DNA from: Verrucomicrobiaceae bacterium
Lineage (GTDB): Bacteria; Verrucomicrobiota; Verrucomicrobiia; Verrucomicrobiales; Verrucomicrobiaceae
Assembly: GCA_016795365.1 (NCBI GenBank)
Contig: JAEUHN010000036.1
Span: 29,163 to 93,162, forward strand
Direction of reading: 5' to 3'
Length of the DNA: 64,000 bases
The notes beneath the pieces are model-generated. The model searched no databases. It was given only the letters and a program-made list of their open reading frames with translations, and was not told the DNA's origin. The position numbers were made by a program, and so were the translations under genes. Shown in pieces: positions 1 to 7,774 of the stretch; position 1 is the first letter of the stretch, and each line of letters begins with the position of its first letter.

Positions 1-1251
1 GAAGGTCAGAACGGCACCATCTCGGAACTGCTCGCCCAGAACGGCATCCCCACGACGATTGACCAGCACATCAAGGTGCTCAACGAACTGGGCGGACTCG
101 ACGTGCTCGGCACGGCAAAAACTGACAACCACTACAACGCCGCGTGGGCGTGGGCAGGCAGCGCACCTTATAAATCCACGAAGCTGGTTGCCGCACACTT
201 CGGAGGCATCCGTCAAAACATGGCCGTCTCCTGGCCTGCGAAGATCAAGCACGACGAGACACCACGCTCGCAATTCCACCATGTTACGGATATCGTCCCG
301 ACCATCTATGAAGCTGCCAAGATCACGCCGCCCCGTGTGGTGAATGCCGTCGAGCAGGATCCGATGGATGGCATCAGCATGGCCTACACCTTTGCCGATG
401 CGAAGGCGAAGGGACGCAAGAAAACGCAGTTCTTCGACATCATGGGCAGCCGTGGCATCTACAATGACGGCTGGTTCGCGTGTGCATTCGGTCCACGCAC
501 TCCTTGGGTGACCGGACTTCCATCTGGCATCGGCTCATGGAATCCCGAGAACGACGTGTGGGAACTCTACAACTTGGAAGACGACTGGACTCAAGCCAAT
601 GACCTTGCGTCGAAGATGCCGGAGAAGCTCGCCGAGATGAAGAGCCTCTTCCTCGTGGAAGCCGCCAAGAACAAGGACCTTCCGATCGGAGGCGGCTTGT
701 GGACGCCCATCTTCCATCCGGAAGATGCTCCTGCCACGCCTTACACCGAGTGGACTTTCAACGGAGCGATCACCGGGATGCCGGAGTTCACGGCACCGAA
801 GCTTGGCAAGTTCGACAACACCGTGAGCATGGAGTTGGACGTGCCCGCCAACGCCAATGGCGTGCTCTATGCTCTCGGCGGCTTCTCTGCTGGACTGACC
901 TGCTACACCAAAGACGGTGCACTGAACTACGAATACAATCTGTTCGAGATTCAGCGGACGAAGATCCAATCGAAGAGTTCGCTTCCCAAAGGAAAGGTGA
1001 AGCTCGAAGTCGTGTCGAAGCTGGTCGCACCCAAACCCGGCGCGCCGATGGATGTCACCCTCAAGATCAACGGGACTGTGGTCGGTGAGGGCCGCGTGCC
1101 CATCACCGCACCGCTCTCCTTCACGGCGCAAGACTGTCTTGATATCGGCAGCGATCTCGGCTCGCCCGTGGCGCTCGACTACTTCGATGCCGCGCCCTTC
1201 AAATTCAACGGCACCATCGGCACGACCAGGATTGTTTATCCAAAGAAGTAA
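1..1251 (+). CDS. Arylsulfatase, C-terminal part (5' end outside window)
   Basis: The reading frame is open from base 1, so this is the last 416 residues of a longer gene. It begins with EGQNGTISELLAQNG and contains HFGGIRQNMAVSWP and RSQFHHVTDIVPTI. This is the conserved C-terminal half of large alkaline-phosphatase-superfamily arylsulfatases (the AtsA type of Pseudomonas), which hydrolyse sulfate esters. The catalytic formylglycine motif C/S-x-P-x-R would lie upstream of the window, so activity cannot be judged here. After the sulfatase core comes a beta-rich tail (about residues 240-416) typical of the large form. Sulfatases are abundant in Verrucomicrobiota, where they desulfate algal or host polysaccharides. 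The next gene starts 52 bp downstream on the same strand. The family call is firm and the substrate is unknown. Confidence 0.88.
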   Translation, partial: EGQNGTISELLAQNGIPTTIDQHIKVLNELGGLDVLGTAKTDNHYNAAWAWAGSAPYKSTKLVAAHFGGIRQNMAVSWPAKIKHDETPRSQFHHVTDIVPTIYEAAKITPPRVVNAVEQDPMDGISMAYTFADAKAKGRKKTQFFDIMGSRGIYNDGWFACAFGPRTPWVTGLPSGIGSWNPENDVWELYNLEDDWTQANDLASKMPEKLAEMKSLFLVEAAKNKDLPIGGGLWTPIFHPEDAPATPYTEWTFNGAITGMPEFTAPKLGKFDNTVSMELDVPANANGVLYALGGFSAGLTCYTKDGALNYEYNLFEIQRTKIQSKSSLPKGKVKLEVVSKLVAPKPGAPMDVTLKINGTVVGEGRVPITAPLSFTAQDCLDIGSDLGSPVALDYFDAAPFKFNGTIGTTRIVYPKK

Positions 1252-1303
1252 CCGCGCGGCTCCATCCCGTCACTCATCAATCCTTCATCACGACACGACA
1301 GCC

Positions 1304-2719
1304 ATGAACCGATCACGCACGCTACCCCTTCTTGTCACAGCACTCGTCTGCGCTGTGACCACATCCCCTGTTCCAAGCCGCGCGGCGGACATCACGCCCG
1401 CCGAAGCTCGTGCCATCGCCAAGGATGCCTACATTTACGGCTTCCCGATGGTGGATGGCTACCGCATCCAATACGCCTACTACGTGGACCGCGAGAATCC
1501 AGAGTTCAAAGCGCCATGGAACGAGATCCGCAACATGCCACGTGTCTTCACCTCCGAAGACAAGGCGGTGCAAACGCCGAACTCTGACACACCCTATTCA
1601 ATGGCCGGTCTCGACCTGCGCGCCGAACCGATCGTGCTGACGGTGCCGCCCATTGAGAAGAGCCGGTATTTCTCTGTGCAGTTGATCGATGCCTACACGC
1701 ACAACTTTGCCTACCTCGGCAGTCGAGCCACGGGCAACGACGGTGGCAGTTTCCTCATCGCTGGTCCGACATGGAAGGGCGCGAAGCCCAAGGGGGTGAG
1801 ACACGTGATTCACGTCGAGACAGAACTCGCACTGGCGGTGTATCGCACTCAACTTTTCAATCCTGGTGACCTTGAGAACGTGAAGAAGGTGCAGGCTGGT
1901 TATCAGGTGCAGTCTTTGTCCAAGTTCCTTGGCAAGCCAGCGCCCGCAGCCGCGCCGAAGATCGAGTTCATGAAGCCGCTCACACCGGAGCAGCAAAAGA
2001 CTTCGCTCGAGTTTTTTAACGTGCTGAATTTCATCCTTCAGTTCTGTCCCACGCATCCCTCGGAAAAGGCATTGATGGAGCGTTTCGCGGCAATCGGCAT
2101 TGGTGCCGGACAAACTTTTGATGCGGACAAGTTATCGACTGACATGCGCAAAGCCGTGGCGGAAGGCATGGCGGATGCGTGGCAGACGCTGAGTGAGTTG
2201 CAGAGAACGAAGCTGGACACCGGCGAAGTCACCAGCGGCGACATGTTCGGCACGCGCGAGTATTTGAAGAACAACTACCTCTACCGCATGGCTGCTGCTG
2301 TTCTCGGCATCTACGGCAATTCGAAGGCGGAAGCGATGTATCCGGTTTACACTCTGGATGCGGATGGAGCAAAGCTGGATGCATCGAAGAACCGCTACGA
2401 GCTGCGGTTTGCTACAGACCAGTTGCCGCCTGCCAATGCCTTCTGGTCGCTAACGATGTATGAACTGCCGTCCAGCCTGTTGGTGGCCAACCCACTCAAC
2501 CGCTATCTGCTCAACTCACCGATGCTGCCCGATCTGAAGCGTGACCCTGACGGCGGGCTGACGCTCTACGTCCAGCGCGAATCGCCAGGCAAGGACAGGG
2601 AGTCGAACTGGCTGCCCGCGCCAAGCGGACCCTTCATGGCCGTGTTGCGCATCTACTGGCCGAAGGAGGAGGCGATCAAAGGCAAGTGGAAGCAACCGCC
2701 ACTCACACGCGCGGAGTGA
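1304..2719 (+). CDS. Secreted DUF1254/DUF1214 domain protein
   Basis: This 471-residue protein has a cleavable signal peptide (MNRSRTLPLLVTALVC..., likely ending near PSRA-AD). An N-terminal DUF1254 domain follows (about residues 30-150: AYIYGFPMVDGYR, then NSDTPYSMAGLDLRAEP). The C-terminal half is DUF1214 (about 350-460: RFATDQLPPANAFWSLTMYE, NRYLLNSPM, LPAPSGPFMAVLRIYWP). These two domains occur together in secreted bacterial proteins of unknown biochemical role. The frame is open further upstream, to 1052, but that would overlap the sulfatase by 200 bp and give no signal peptide, so the ATG at 1304 is preferred. It sits directly behind the arylsulfatase and may be co-transcribed with it. 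Confidence 0.9.
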   Translation: MNRSRTLPLLVTALVCAVTTSPVPSRAADITPAEARAIAKDAYIYGFPMVDGYRIQYAYYVDRENPEFKAPWNEIRNMPRVFTSEDKAVQTPNSDTPYSMAGLDLRAEPIVLTVPPIEKSRYFSVQLIDAYTHNFAYLGSRATGNDGGSFLIAGPTWKGAKPKGVRHVIHVETELALAVYRTQLFNPGDLENVKKVQAGYQVQSLSKFLGKPAPAAAPKIEFMKPLTPEQQKTSLEFFNVLNFILQFCPTHPSEKALMERFAAIGIGAGQTFDADKLSTDMRKAVAEGMADAWQTLSELQRTKLDTGEVTSGDMFGTREYLKNNYLYRMAAAVLGIYGNSKAEAMYPVYTLDADGAKLDASKNRYELRFATDQLPPANAFWSLTMYELPSSLLVANPLNRYLLNSPMLPDLKRDPDGGLTLYVQRESPGKDRESNWLPAPSGPFMAVLRIYWPKEEAIKGKWKQPPLTRAE

Positions 2720-2828
2720 TCCAGCCAGGGCTAACAACCTTCCCCAAGGGGCAGTGGCGGGTGCTGAAGCCGATAGCTTATGATGTCAGTGCCATTACCT
2801 CCCAGCGCTGCGCACAACGCATCCTTTT

Positions 2829-3599
2829 ATGAAACCATTTATTCCCCTCCTCGGACGCAATATACGGACCGCCTTGCTGTTCCTCACCTTGGCGTTCCTG
2901 GCACCGTCAAAACCGGCCCGCGCAGGCGATATCGACAACGAATACCGCCTCACCATGCTGCCCTACTACCCGTTCAGCAAGGAGGTCGTTGGCTTCGGTT
3001 ACCTCGGCTTCGTGCCCAGCTGGGACAAGGATTACACGAACTACTACGCGGGCGCAGGCTTCACGTATGACGTGAACGACTGGTTCCAGACATGGACCGG
3101 CTTGATCGGCTCTTACACCGACGGTTGGGACAGCGAGGACAAGCTGGAGTTTCGTCCCTTCATTGGTGCAAAGTTCTTCCTGCCGAACGACCTCGGCTGG
3201 AACATCTATGCCTTCCCTCGCTACGAATACCGCATGGTGCAGGGCCAGGATTCGCACGACTGGAATTATGTCAATCGCCTGCGCCTACGACTCGGCGCGG
3301 AGATTCCGTTCACCAGCCGTGAAAACGCCTTCAAGCCGAACACCTGGTATGGCATAGCCGACGTGGAGCCTTTCTACCGTTGCGACACGGACAAACTCGA
3401 TCCCTTCCGCGTGCGTGCCGGTCTCGGCTACGTGATGGGCGGCGGCAAGCGCATCGAGTTCATCTACCACGCGCAGTGGACCCGGCCTAACAACGGAGGG
3501 CTGGATTACACGGACAACATCTTCCGCATCAACTTCAAGTTCCCTCTGGGCAAAGGCCCCATCGCGCAGGCGATCCGCAGCCTGGACATCGACGACTGA
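2829..3599 (+). CDS. Putative outer-membrane beta-barrel protein
   Basis: This 256-residue protein has a signal peptide (basic start MKPFIPLLGRNIR, hydrophobic LLFLTLAFLAP, likely cleavage at ARA-GD). The mature part is rich in Tyr, Trp and Phe in alternating patterns and has short charged turns. It includes RLRLRLGAEIPF and a final strand IFRINFKFPLG, as expected for a small beta-barrel. It resembles DUF2490-like outer-membrane proteins, but I cannot confirm the family by eye. It is the first of a closely spaced same-strand run (gaps of 39, 36 and 12 bp, then an overlap) leading to two lipoproteins and a DUF4105 protein. This suggests a shared role in the outer membrane. Confidence 0.75.
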   Translation: MKPFIPLLGRNIRTALLFLTLAFLAPSKPARAGDIDNEYRLTMLPYYPFSKEVVGFGYLGFVPSWDKDYTNYYAGAGFTYDVNDWFQTWTGLIGSYTDGWDSEDKLEFRPFIGAKFFLPNDLGWNIYAFPRYEYRMVQGQDSHDWNYVNRLRLRLGAEIPFTSRENAFKPNTWYGIADVEPFYRCDTDKLDPFRVRAGLGYVMGGGKRIEFIYHAQWTRPNNGGLDYTDNIFRINFKFPLGKGPIAQAIRSLDIDD

Positions 3600-3638
3600 T
3601 CTTCATCTCACCTCACACATTCCATCCCGCTACCCATC

Positions 3639-4805
3639 ATGAAACCACGCAACCTCTCTCTCTACGCGATTGCCCTGATCGCCTCGGGTGCCACAGCATT
3701 CGCCGGCACGCCTGCACCTTCAGCAAAGACACCAGTGTCGCCTGTCGCCACCACTCCGCCTGCCGATGAATGGAAAGTCACCTCGTGGGCCTATGGCTGG
3801 CTCGCTGGTGTCGAAGGCACCACGGGTGTCAAAGGCTTCACCTCCGAGATCGACATTCCCTTCAGCGGCGTGCTCGATCACCTGGACATGACGGCCTCGC
3901 TCAATCTGGAAGCCCAGAAGGGCCGCTGGGGTGGATGGGTCGATGCCATGTATCTGAAGGTCTCCGCCGGCGGCAGCACGCCGGACCCCTTGTTCGATGT
4001 CATCAACATCACTCAGACGCAAGTGGCTGCGGAGGCAGCGATCTTCTACCGCGTGTGGGAAGGCCAGCGCGGTGCGCTCGATCTGTATGCCGGCGCGCGT
4101 TACATGTCGATCAAAGGCGAACTGGAACTCACCCTCAGCGACTCGGGTGTGGAGCAAGTTTCCAGCGCCCTGAGTTCCAAGGTGATTGATGAAATCGTCA
4201 GTGGGGTGAAGTCGAAGGCAGCTCAGGAACTCGCTGCAAAGAGACCGCAGCTCACGAGCCAGATCGCAGCCAAAGCCAGTGATGTGCTCAGCGACTTGAA
4301 GGCCATTGGCCAAGCCCATCCGGGCCTGGGCAATGCGATCAAGAACAGCGAGCGCCTCCAGCAGGCGATTCGCAACGCAGCCGCCGCGCGTGTCCAGGAA
4401 CAACTCGCCATCGTGCAGGGTCAGGTGGCCGCAGCAAAGGCCGCCGCCCGCAGAGCTGTTAACAAGGCGGAGAAAGCTTTGGCCAATGAGATCGAGCGCG
4501 CTCTGCGCAACTCCATTCCCTCCGAGCTTTCGGGCACCAAGGACTGGGTCGATCCGTTCATCGGCGTGCGTGGTTACTACAACTTCACCAACGACTTCTA
4601 TGCCGTGACCAAGGCGGACATCGGCGGCTTTGGCATTAGCTCCGATCTCACCTGGCAGGTGTATGCCGCGCTCGGCTATCACCTCAGCAAATCGACCACC
4701 CTCGAAGTCGGCTACAAATACATGGCCGTCGATTACACGAGCGGTGGCTTCACCAACGATGTGCGCACCTCCGGCGTCTTCCTGAACCTGGGCCTGAAGC
4801 TCTGA
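3639..4805 (+). CDS. Outer-membrane barrel protein with helical Ala-rich insert
   Basis: This 388-residue protein has a signal peptide (IALIASGATAFA-GTPAPS). Residues about 45-165 look like beta strands of a barrel (WKVTSWAYGWLAGVEG, LDLYAGARYMSIKG). The last 90 residues are again barrel-like (DPFIGVRGYYNFTNDF, ending in a C-terminal strand with LNLGLKL). Between them, at about residues 168-300, lies a helical segment very rich in Ala, Lys, Glu and Gln (QELAAKRPQLTSQIAAKA, AAAKAAARRAVNKAEKAL). This insert probably forms a periplasmic or surface coiled coil. The protein resembles the outer-membrane-protein family with a closing YKYMAVDY strand seen in many Gram-negatives. It lies 39 bp behind the previous barrel gene. 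Confidence 0.75.
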   Translation: MKPRNLSLYAIALIASGATAFAGTPAPSAKTPVSPVATTPPADEWKVTSWAYGWLAGVEGTTGVKGFTSEIDIPFSGVLDHLDMTASLNLEAQKGRWGGWVDAMYLKVSAGGSTPDPLFDVINITQTQVAAEAAIFYRVWEGQRGALDLYAGARYMSIKGELELTLSDSGVEQVSSALSSKVIDEIVSGVKSKAAQELAAKRPQLTSQIAAKASDVLSDLKAIGQAHPGLGNAIKNSERLQQAIRNAAAARVQEQLAIVQGQVAAAKAAARRAVNKAEKALANEIERALRNSIPSELSGTKDWVDPFIGVRGYYNFTNDFYAVTKADIGGFGISSDLTWQVYAALGYHLSKSTTLEVGYKYMAVDYTSGGFTNDVRTSGVFLNLGLKL

Positions 4806-4841
4806 TTTTACCCCCAAAACTAAACAGCAACATCAACTCCT

Positions 4842-5054
4842 ATGAAACCACATCACCTCTTCCTAATTTGCACGCTTCCAGTTCTGCTCGGCTCTTGCGC
4901 CGCCGGTCGCGTTGACCGCACCGAAGATCGCTTTGATCGTCGTGAGGATCGTTACGATCGGCGGGTTTACACGGGTCCCGGCGACCGTGCCGAGGACTAC
5001 TGGGACAAGCGTGAGAACGTAAACGACAAGCTTCGTGGACGTCGCGGTCTTTAA
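4842..5054 (+). CDS. Small Arg/Asp-repeat lipoprotein
   Basis: This is a 70-residue protein with a clear lipoprotein signal: a hydrophobic stretch LFLICTLPVLLGSC with lipobox LLGSC, so Cys18 would be lipidated. The mature 52 residues are almost entirely charged and repeat a D-R-x-x-D/E-R pattern (DRTEDRFDRREDRYDRR). They resemble a highly charged helix or disordered tether. I do not recognise a named family. It is 36 bp after the barrel gene and 12 bp before the lipoprotein hydrolase gene, so it is almost certainly part of that transcript. Confidence 0.75.
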   Translation: MKPHHLFLICTLPVLLGSCAAGRVDRTEDRFDRREDRYDRRVYTGPGDRAEDYWDKRENVNDKLRGRRGL

Positions 5055-5066
5055 CCAGCTTCACTT

Positions 5067-6683
5067 ATGAATCTTCGCCTGCGATGGATCTCTTGCTCGT
5101 TGGCAGCGCTCGTGATGAGTGCCTGCTCGACTCATCAACGCCCTGAATTCATCGCAGAGCGAAGTCTGCGTAGCCTGAACGCGAGCGCCCGTCAAACCGC
5201 GCTCGCCAAGGCTCTAGTCGAGGCTGAGCAAGCCTCGCACTCTGGACTCGACACCACGGAGTCGCGGCAGCGCTACAATGCCGCCGTCAGCTCCGCTGTG
5301 AAGCTGTGGATTGCCTTGTCCAACGATGAGCGAAGCAAGCCGCTCGTCTGCACGCAAGGCGACAAGTCGTTCACGCTTCAGGCTTCGTGGCCGAAGCAGA
5401 TCGTGTTCGATACGCTGATCGACGCACATGACATCGAGTCGCGTGAAATGAAGCGCCGTATCACTCGCGAAGGCGTGGGCGAACCCTTCGTGGCTTGGTG
5501 CAAGTTCACCGACGAGCGTGCGGCCAAGGACCCCTTCATGGCCGCGGCCGGTTACCTTTCGCCAGTCACGGCCACGATTGCTTTCAGCAAGGGAAGCAAC
5601 GGCAGGCAAATCGCATCGCTGGTGCTGCATGATCCGCGCGTGGTGGAGGAGGTCCGCTTGGCGGGAGCGTCCCGACCACTCGCGGAAGACATCTCGGCGG
5701 TCGGTGAATTCCTGCTCTCGCGCAGCGAGGTGCGCATGTCGGGCCTGGGCGCTCTGCTGCGCAGTGGCAAGAACCTCGACAAGCTCGGACTCATCGCCCT
5801 GGAGCGACCTGATCCTGAACGTGTGCCTGTAATCCTTGTTCACGGACTGATGTCGCGACCTGCCACCTGGCAGAACGTGGTCAATGAACTGTGGAGTGAT
5901 CCGAAGCTGCAGCGCACCGCTCAGTTCTACTTCTTCCGTTATCCGACCGGTGTGCCAGTGATCTACAGCGCTGCAAAGCTGCGCGAAAAGCTCGGTTTGC
6001 TGCATCGCGAACTCAATGCCCGTGGAGTCAGCCCTGGCTCGCGCGAAATGGTGCTGATCGGTCACAGCATGGGCGGCTTGGTAAGCAAGGCGCAGGTGCA
6101 GAAAAGCGGTGATAAGCTGTGGGTGAATGTCTTCGGCTCGACGCCCGACCGGCTCAACCTCTCGCAGAAGGAGATCAATGCGCTGCGAGCCTACCTTGAA
6201 TACGAACCCAATCCGTATGTCAGCCGTGTGATCTTCGTGGCCACACCGCATCGCGGCAGTTCGCTGGCCGCAGGCACTCTCGGAGCCATCGGGCGCAGTC
6301 TGGTGAACTTGCCCAACCACATCATGTCGGACGCGGTATCCATAATGCAAGGCCAAGCCCCCGAACATGGTCCGCTGGCCGACATGCTCCGTCGTGGTGT
6401 GCCCACCAGCATCGACAACCTCTCGCCGAAGTCGAAGTTCGTGCAGACCTCCATCAGCCTGCCGCTGCGCCCAGGGCTGCATGTTCACTCCATCATCGGC
6501 AATAAGAAGCAGAAGCCGCTGAACGATCCGTCGTGCTCCGATGGCTTCGTTCCTTACACCAGCGCGCATTTGGACGGCGTAGAGTCAGAGTTGATCGTGC
6601 CCTACGGCCACAGTGCTCACGAGCATCCGATGGCTGTCGAGGAGATCCTCCGCATTCTGCATGAGCACGTCCGTGGAAGATAG
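5067..6683 (+). CDS. Lipoprotein alpha/beta hydrolase (lipase/acyltransferase-like)
   Basis: This 538-residue protein starts with a lipoprotein signal (SLAALVMSACSTHQ, lipobox MSAC). The N-terminal 240 residues have no motif I recognise. The hydrolase core begins at about residue 251 with VPVILVHGLMSRPATW, the oxyanion-side HG motif. It carries the nucleophile elbow GHSMGG at residues 332-337 with catalytic Ser334. A C-terminal His in PYGHSAHEHP is the likely third triad residue. Long same-family enzymes act on lipids or esters at the outer membrane. Its 3' end overlaps the DUF4105 gene by 23 bp, which supports translational coupling and a joint envelope-lipid role. Confidence 0.85.
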   Translation: MNLRLRWISCSLAALVMSACSTHQRPEFIAERSLRSLNASARQTALAKALVEAEQASHSGLDTTESRQRYNAAVSSAVKLWIALSNDERSKPLVCTQGDKSFTLQASWPKQIVFDTLIDAHDIESREMKRRITREGVGEPFVAWCKFTDERAAKDPFMAAAGYLSPVTATIAFSKGSNGRQIASLVLHDPRVVEEVRLAGASRPLAEDISAVGEFLLSRSEVRMSGLGALLRSGKNLDKLGLIALERPDPERVPVILVHGLMSRPATWQNVVNELWSDPKLQRTAQFYFFRYPTGVPVIYSAAKLREKLGLLHRELNARGVSPGSREMVLIGHSMGGLVSKAQVQKSGDKLWVNVFGSTPDRLNLSQKEINALRAYLEYEPNPYVSRVIFVATPHRGSSLAAGTLGAIGRSLVNLPNHIMSDAVSIMQGQAPEHGPLADMLRRGVPTSIDNLSPKSKFVQTSISLPLRPGLHVHSIIGNKKQKPLNDPSCSDGFVPYTSAHLDGVESELIVPYGHSAHEHPMAVEEILRILHEHVRGR

Positions 6684-7701
6684 TCCCAAACGACCATCAC
6701 CGCGAAGGTCCTGGTGGCTGCGCATCATTCGCGCGCTTGTCTGGTCAATGCTGGGTCTGGTCCTCCTGCTCACAGCGGCCTGGGAAATCGGTGCCATCTG
6801 TTTCGATGCGCCCCTGGGAGCTGCGAACACAGTGGCTGCGATCATGTTCGGAATCATGCTGATCGTCGTGCTCGCAGCCGCGCGACCGGTGAAAATGATG
6901 CTCGCGGTGTGGGCAGGCATCTTCGGCATCGTGGTGCTGACATGGCTCAGCCAGAACCCGCGTGAAGACCGTCGCTGGCAGCCTGATGTCGCGCAGACCG
7001 CCTGGGCAGACATTCAGGGCGACACCGTGACCCTGCACAACGTCCGCAACTGTGACTACCGAACGGAGGGCGACTACACACCTCGCTGGGAGGCGCGGAC
7101 CGTGCAGCTATCCAAGCTCACCGGCTTCGACCTTGCCATCTGCTACTGGGGCTCGCCGTGGCTGGCGCATCCGATTCTCAGCTTCCAGTTCGAGGGAGCA
7201 GCTCCGGTCTGCTTTTCCATCGAGACACGGAAGGAAGTCGGCGAGAGCTACTCTGCGCTGGGCGGGTTGTATCGACAGTTCGAGCTTGTCTATGTGGTAG
7301 CCGACGAACGCGATGTGCTTCGGTTGCGGACCAACATCCGCACAGGTGAAGACGTTTATCTCTATCGCACCACAGCCAACGCCGACGAAGCACGCGAGCG
7401 CTTCCTGGAATACGTGAACGCCCTCAACACTCTGAAGCATCAGCCTCGCTGGTATAACGCCATCTCCACGAACTGCACCACGACCATCCGTGCGCAGCGC
7501 TCCCAGGCCAAACGTCTGGCATGGGACTGGCGCTTCCTGCTCAATGGCAAGGCCGATGAAATGCTCTTTGAACAAGGTGTGCTCGTGACGCATGGAATGT
7601 CCTTCACCGACCTCAAACGCCACGCACTGATCAATCTCAAAGCGAAGAGGACGCAGAAGTCGGAAGACTACTCACGAGTCATTCGAGCCACTGATCCTTG
7701 A
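6661..7701 (+). CDS. DUF4105 (Lnb-type) membrane protein, possible lipoprotein N-acyltransferase
   Basis: This 346-residue protein has a cytoplasmic basic tail and about three N-terminal membrane segments (roughly residues 25-95). A DUF4105 domain follows, with the signature NAISTNCTTTI that places the conserved Cys at residue 272. DUF4105 is the periplasmic domain of the recently described Lnb class of lipoprotein N-acyltransferases. From memory, that class uses this Cys to transfer an acyl chain to the N-terminus of lipoproteins. Whether this member does so is inference. The frame is open from 6613, but ATG 6661 gives a normal membrane-protein start and still overlaps the preceding gene by 23 bp. 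Its neighbours are two lipoproteins and two barrels. Confidence 0.78.
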   Translation: MSTSVEDSPKRPSPRRSWWLRIIRALVWSMLGLVLLLTAAWEIGAICFDAPLGAANTVAAIMFGIMLIVVLAAARPVKMMLAVWAGIFGIVVLTWLSQNPREDRRWQPDVAQTAWADIQGDTVTLHNVRNCDYRTEGDYTPRWEARTVQLSKLTGFDLAICYWGSPWLAHPILSFQFEGAAPVCFSIETRKEVGESYSALGGLYRQFELVYVVADERDVLRLRTNIRTGEDVYLYRTTANADEARERFLEYVNALNTLKHQPRWYNAISTNCTTTIRAQRSQAKRLAWDWRFLLNGKADEMLFEQGVLVTHGMSFTDLKRHALINLKAKRTQKSEDYSRVIRATDP

Positions 7702-7774
7702 AGTCAGCAAGGGTAGAACTCACAGGTGTTGCGTTGCATCGCAGATGCTGGCACCAGCGTTTCAACCAAACGCC

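Noticed and set aside
3720..4817. 365-residue minus-strand frame antisense to the barrel protein
   Set aside because: No domain, and it covers the well-placed signal-peptide gene on the plus strand.
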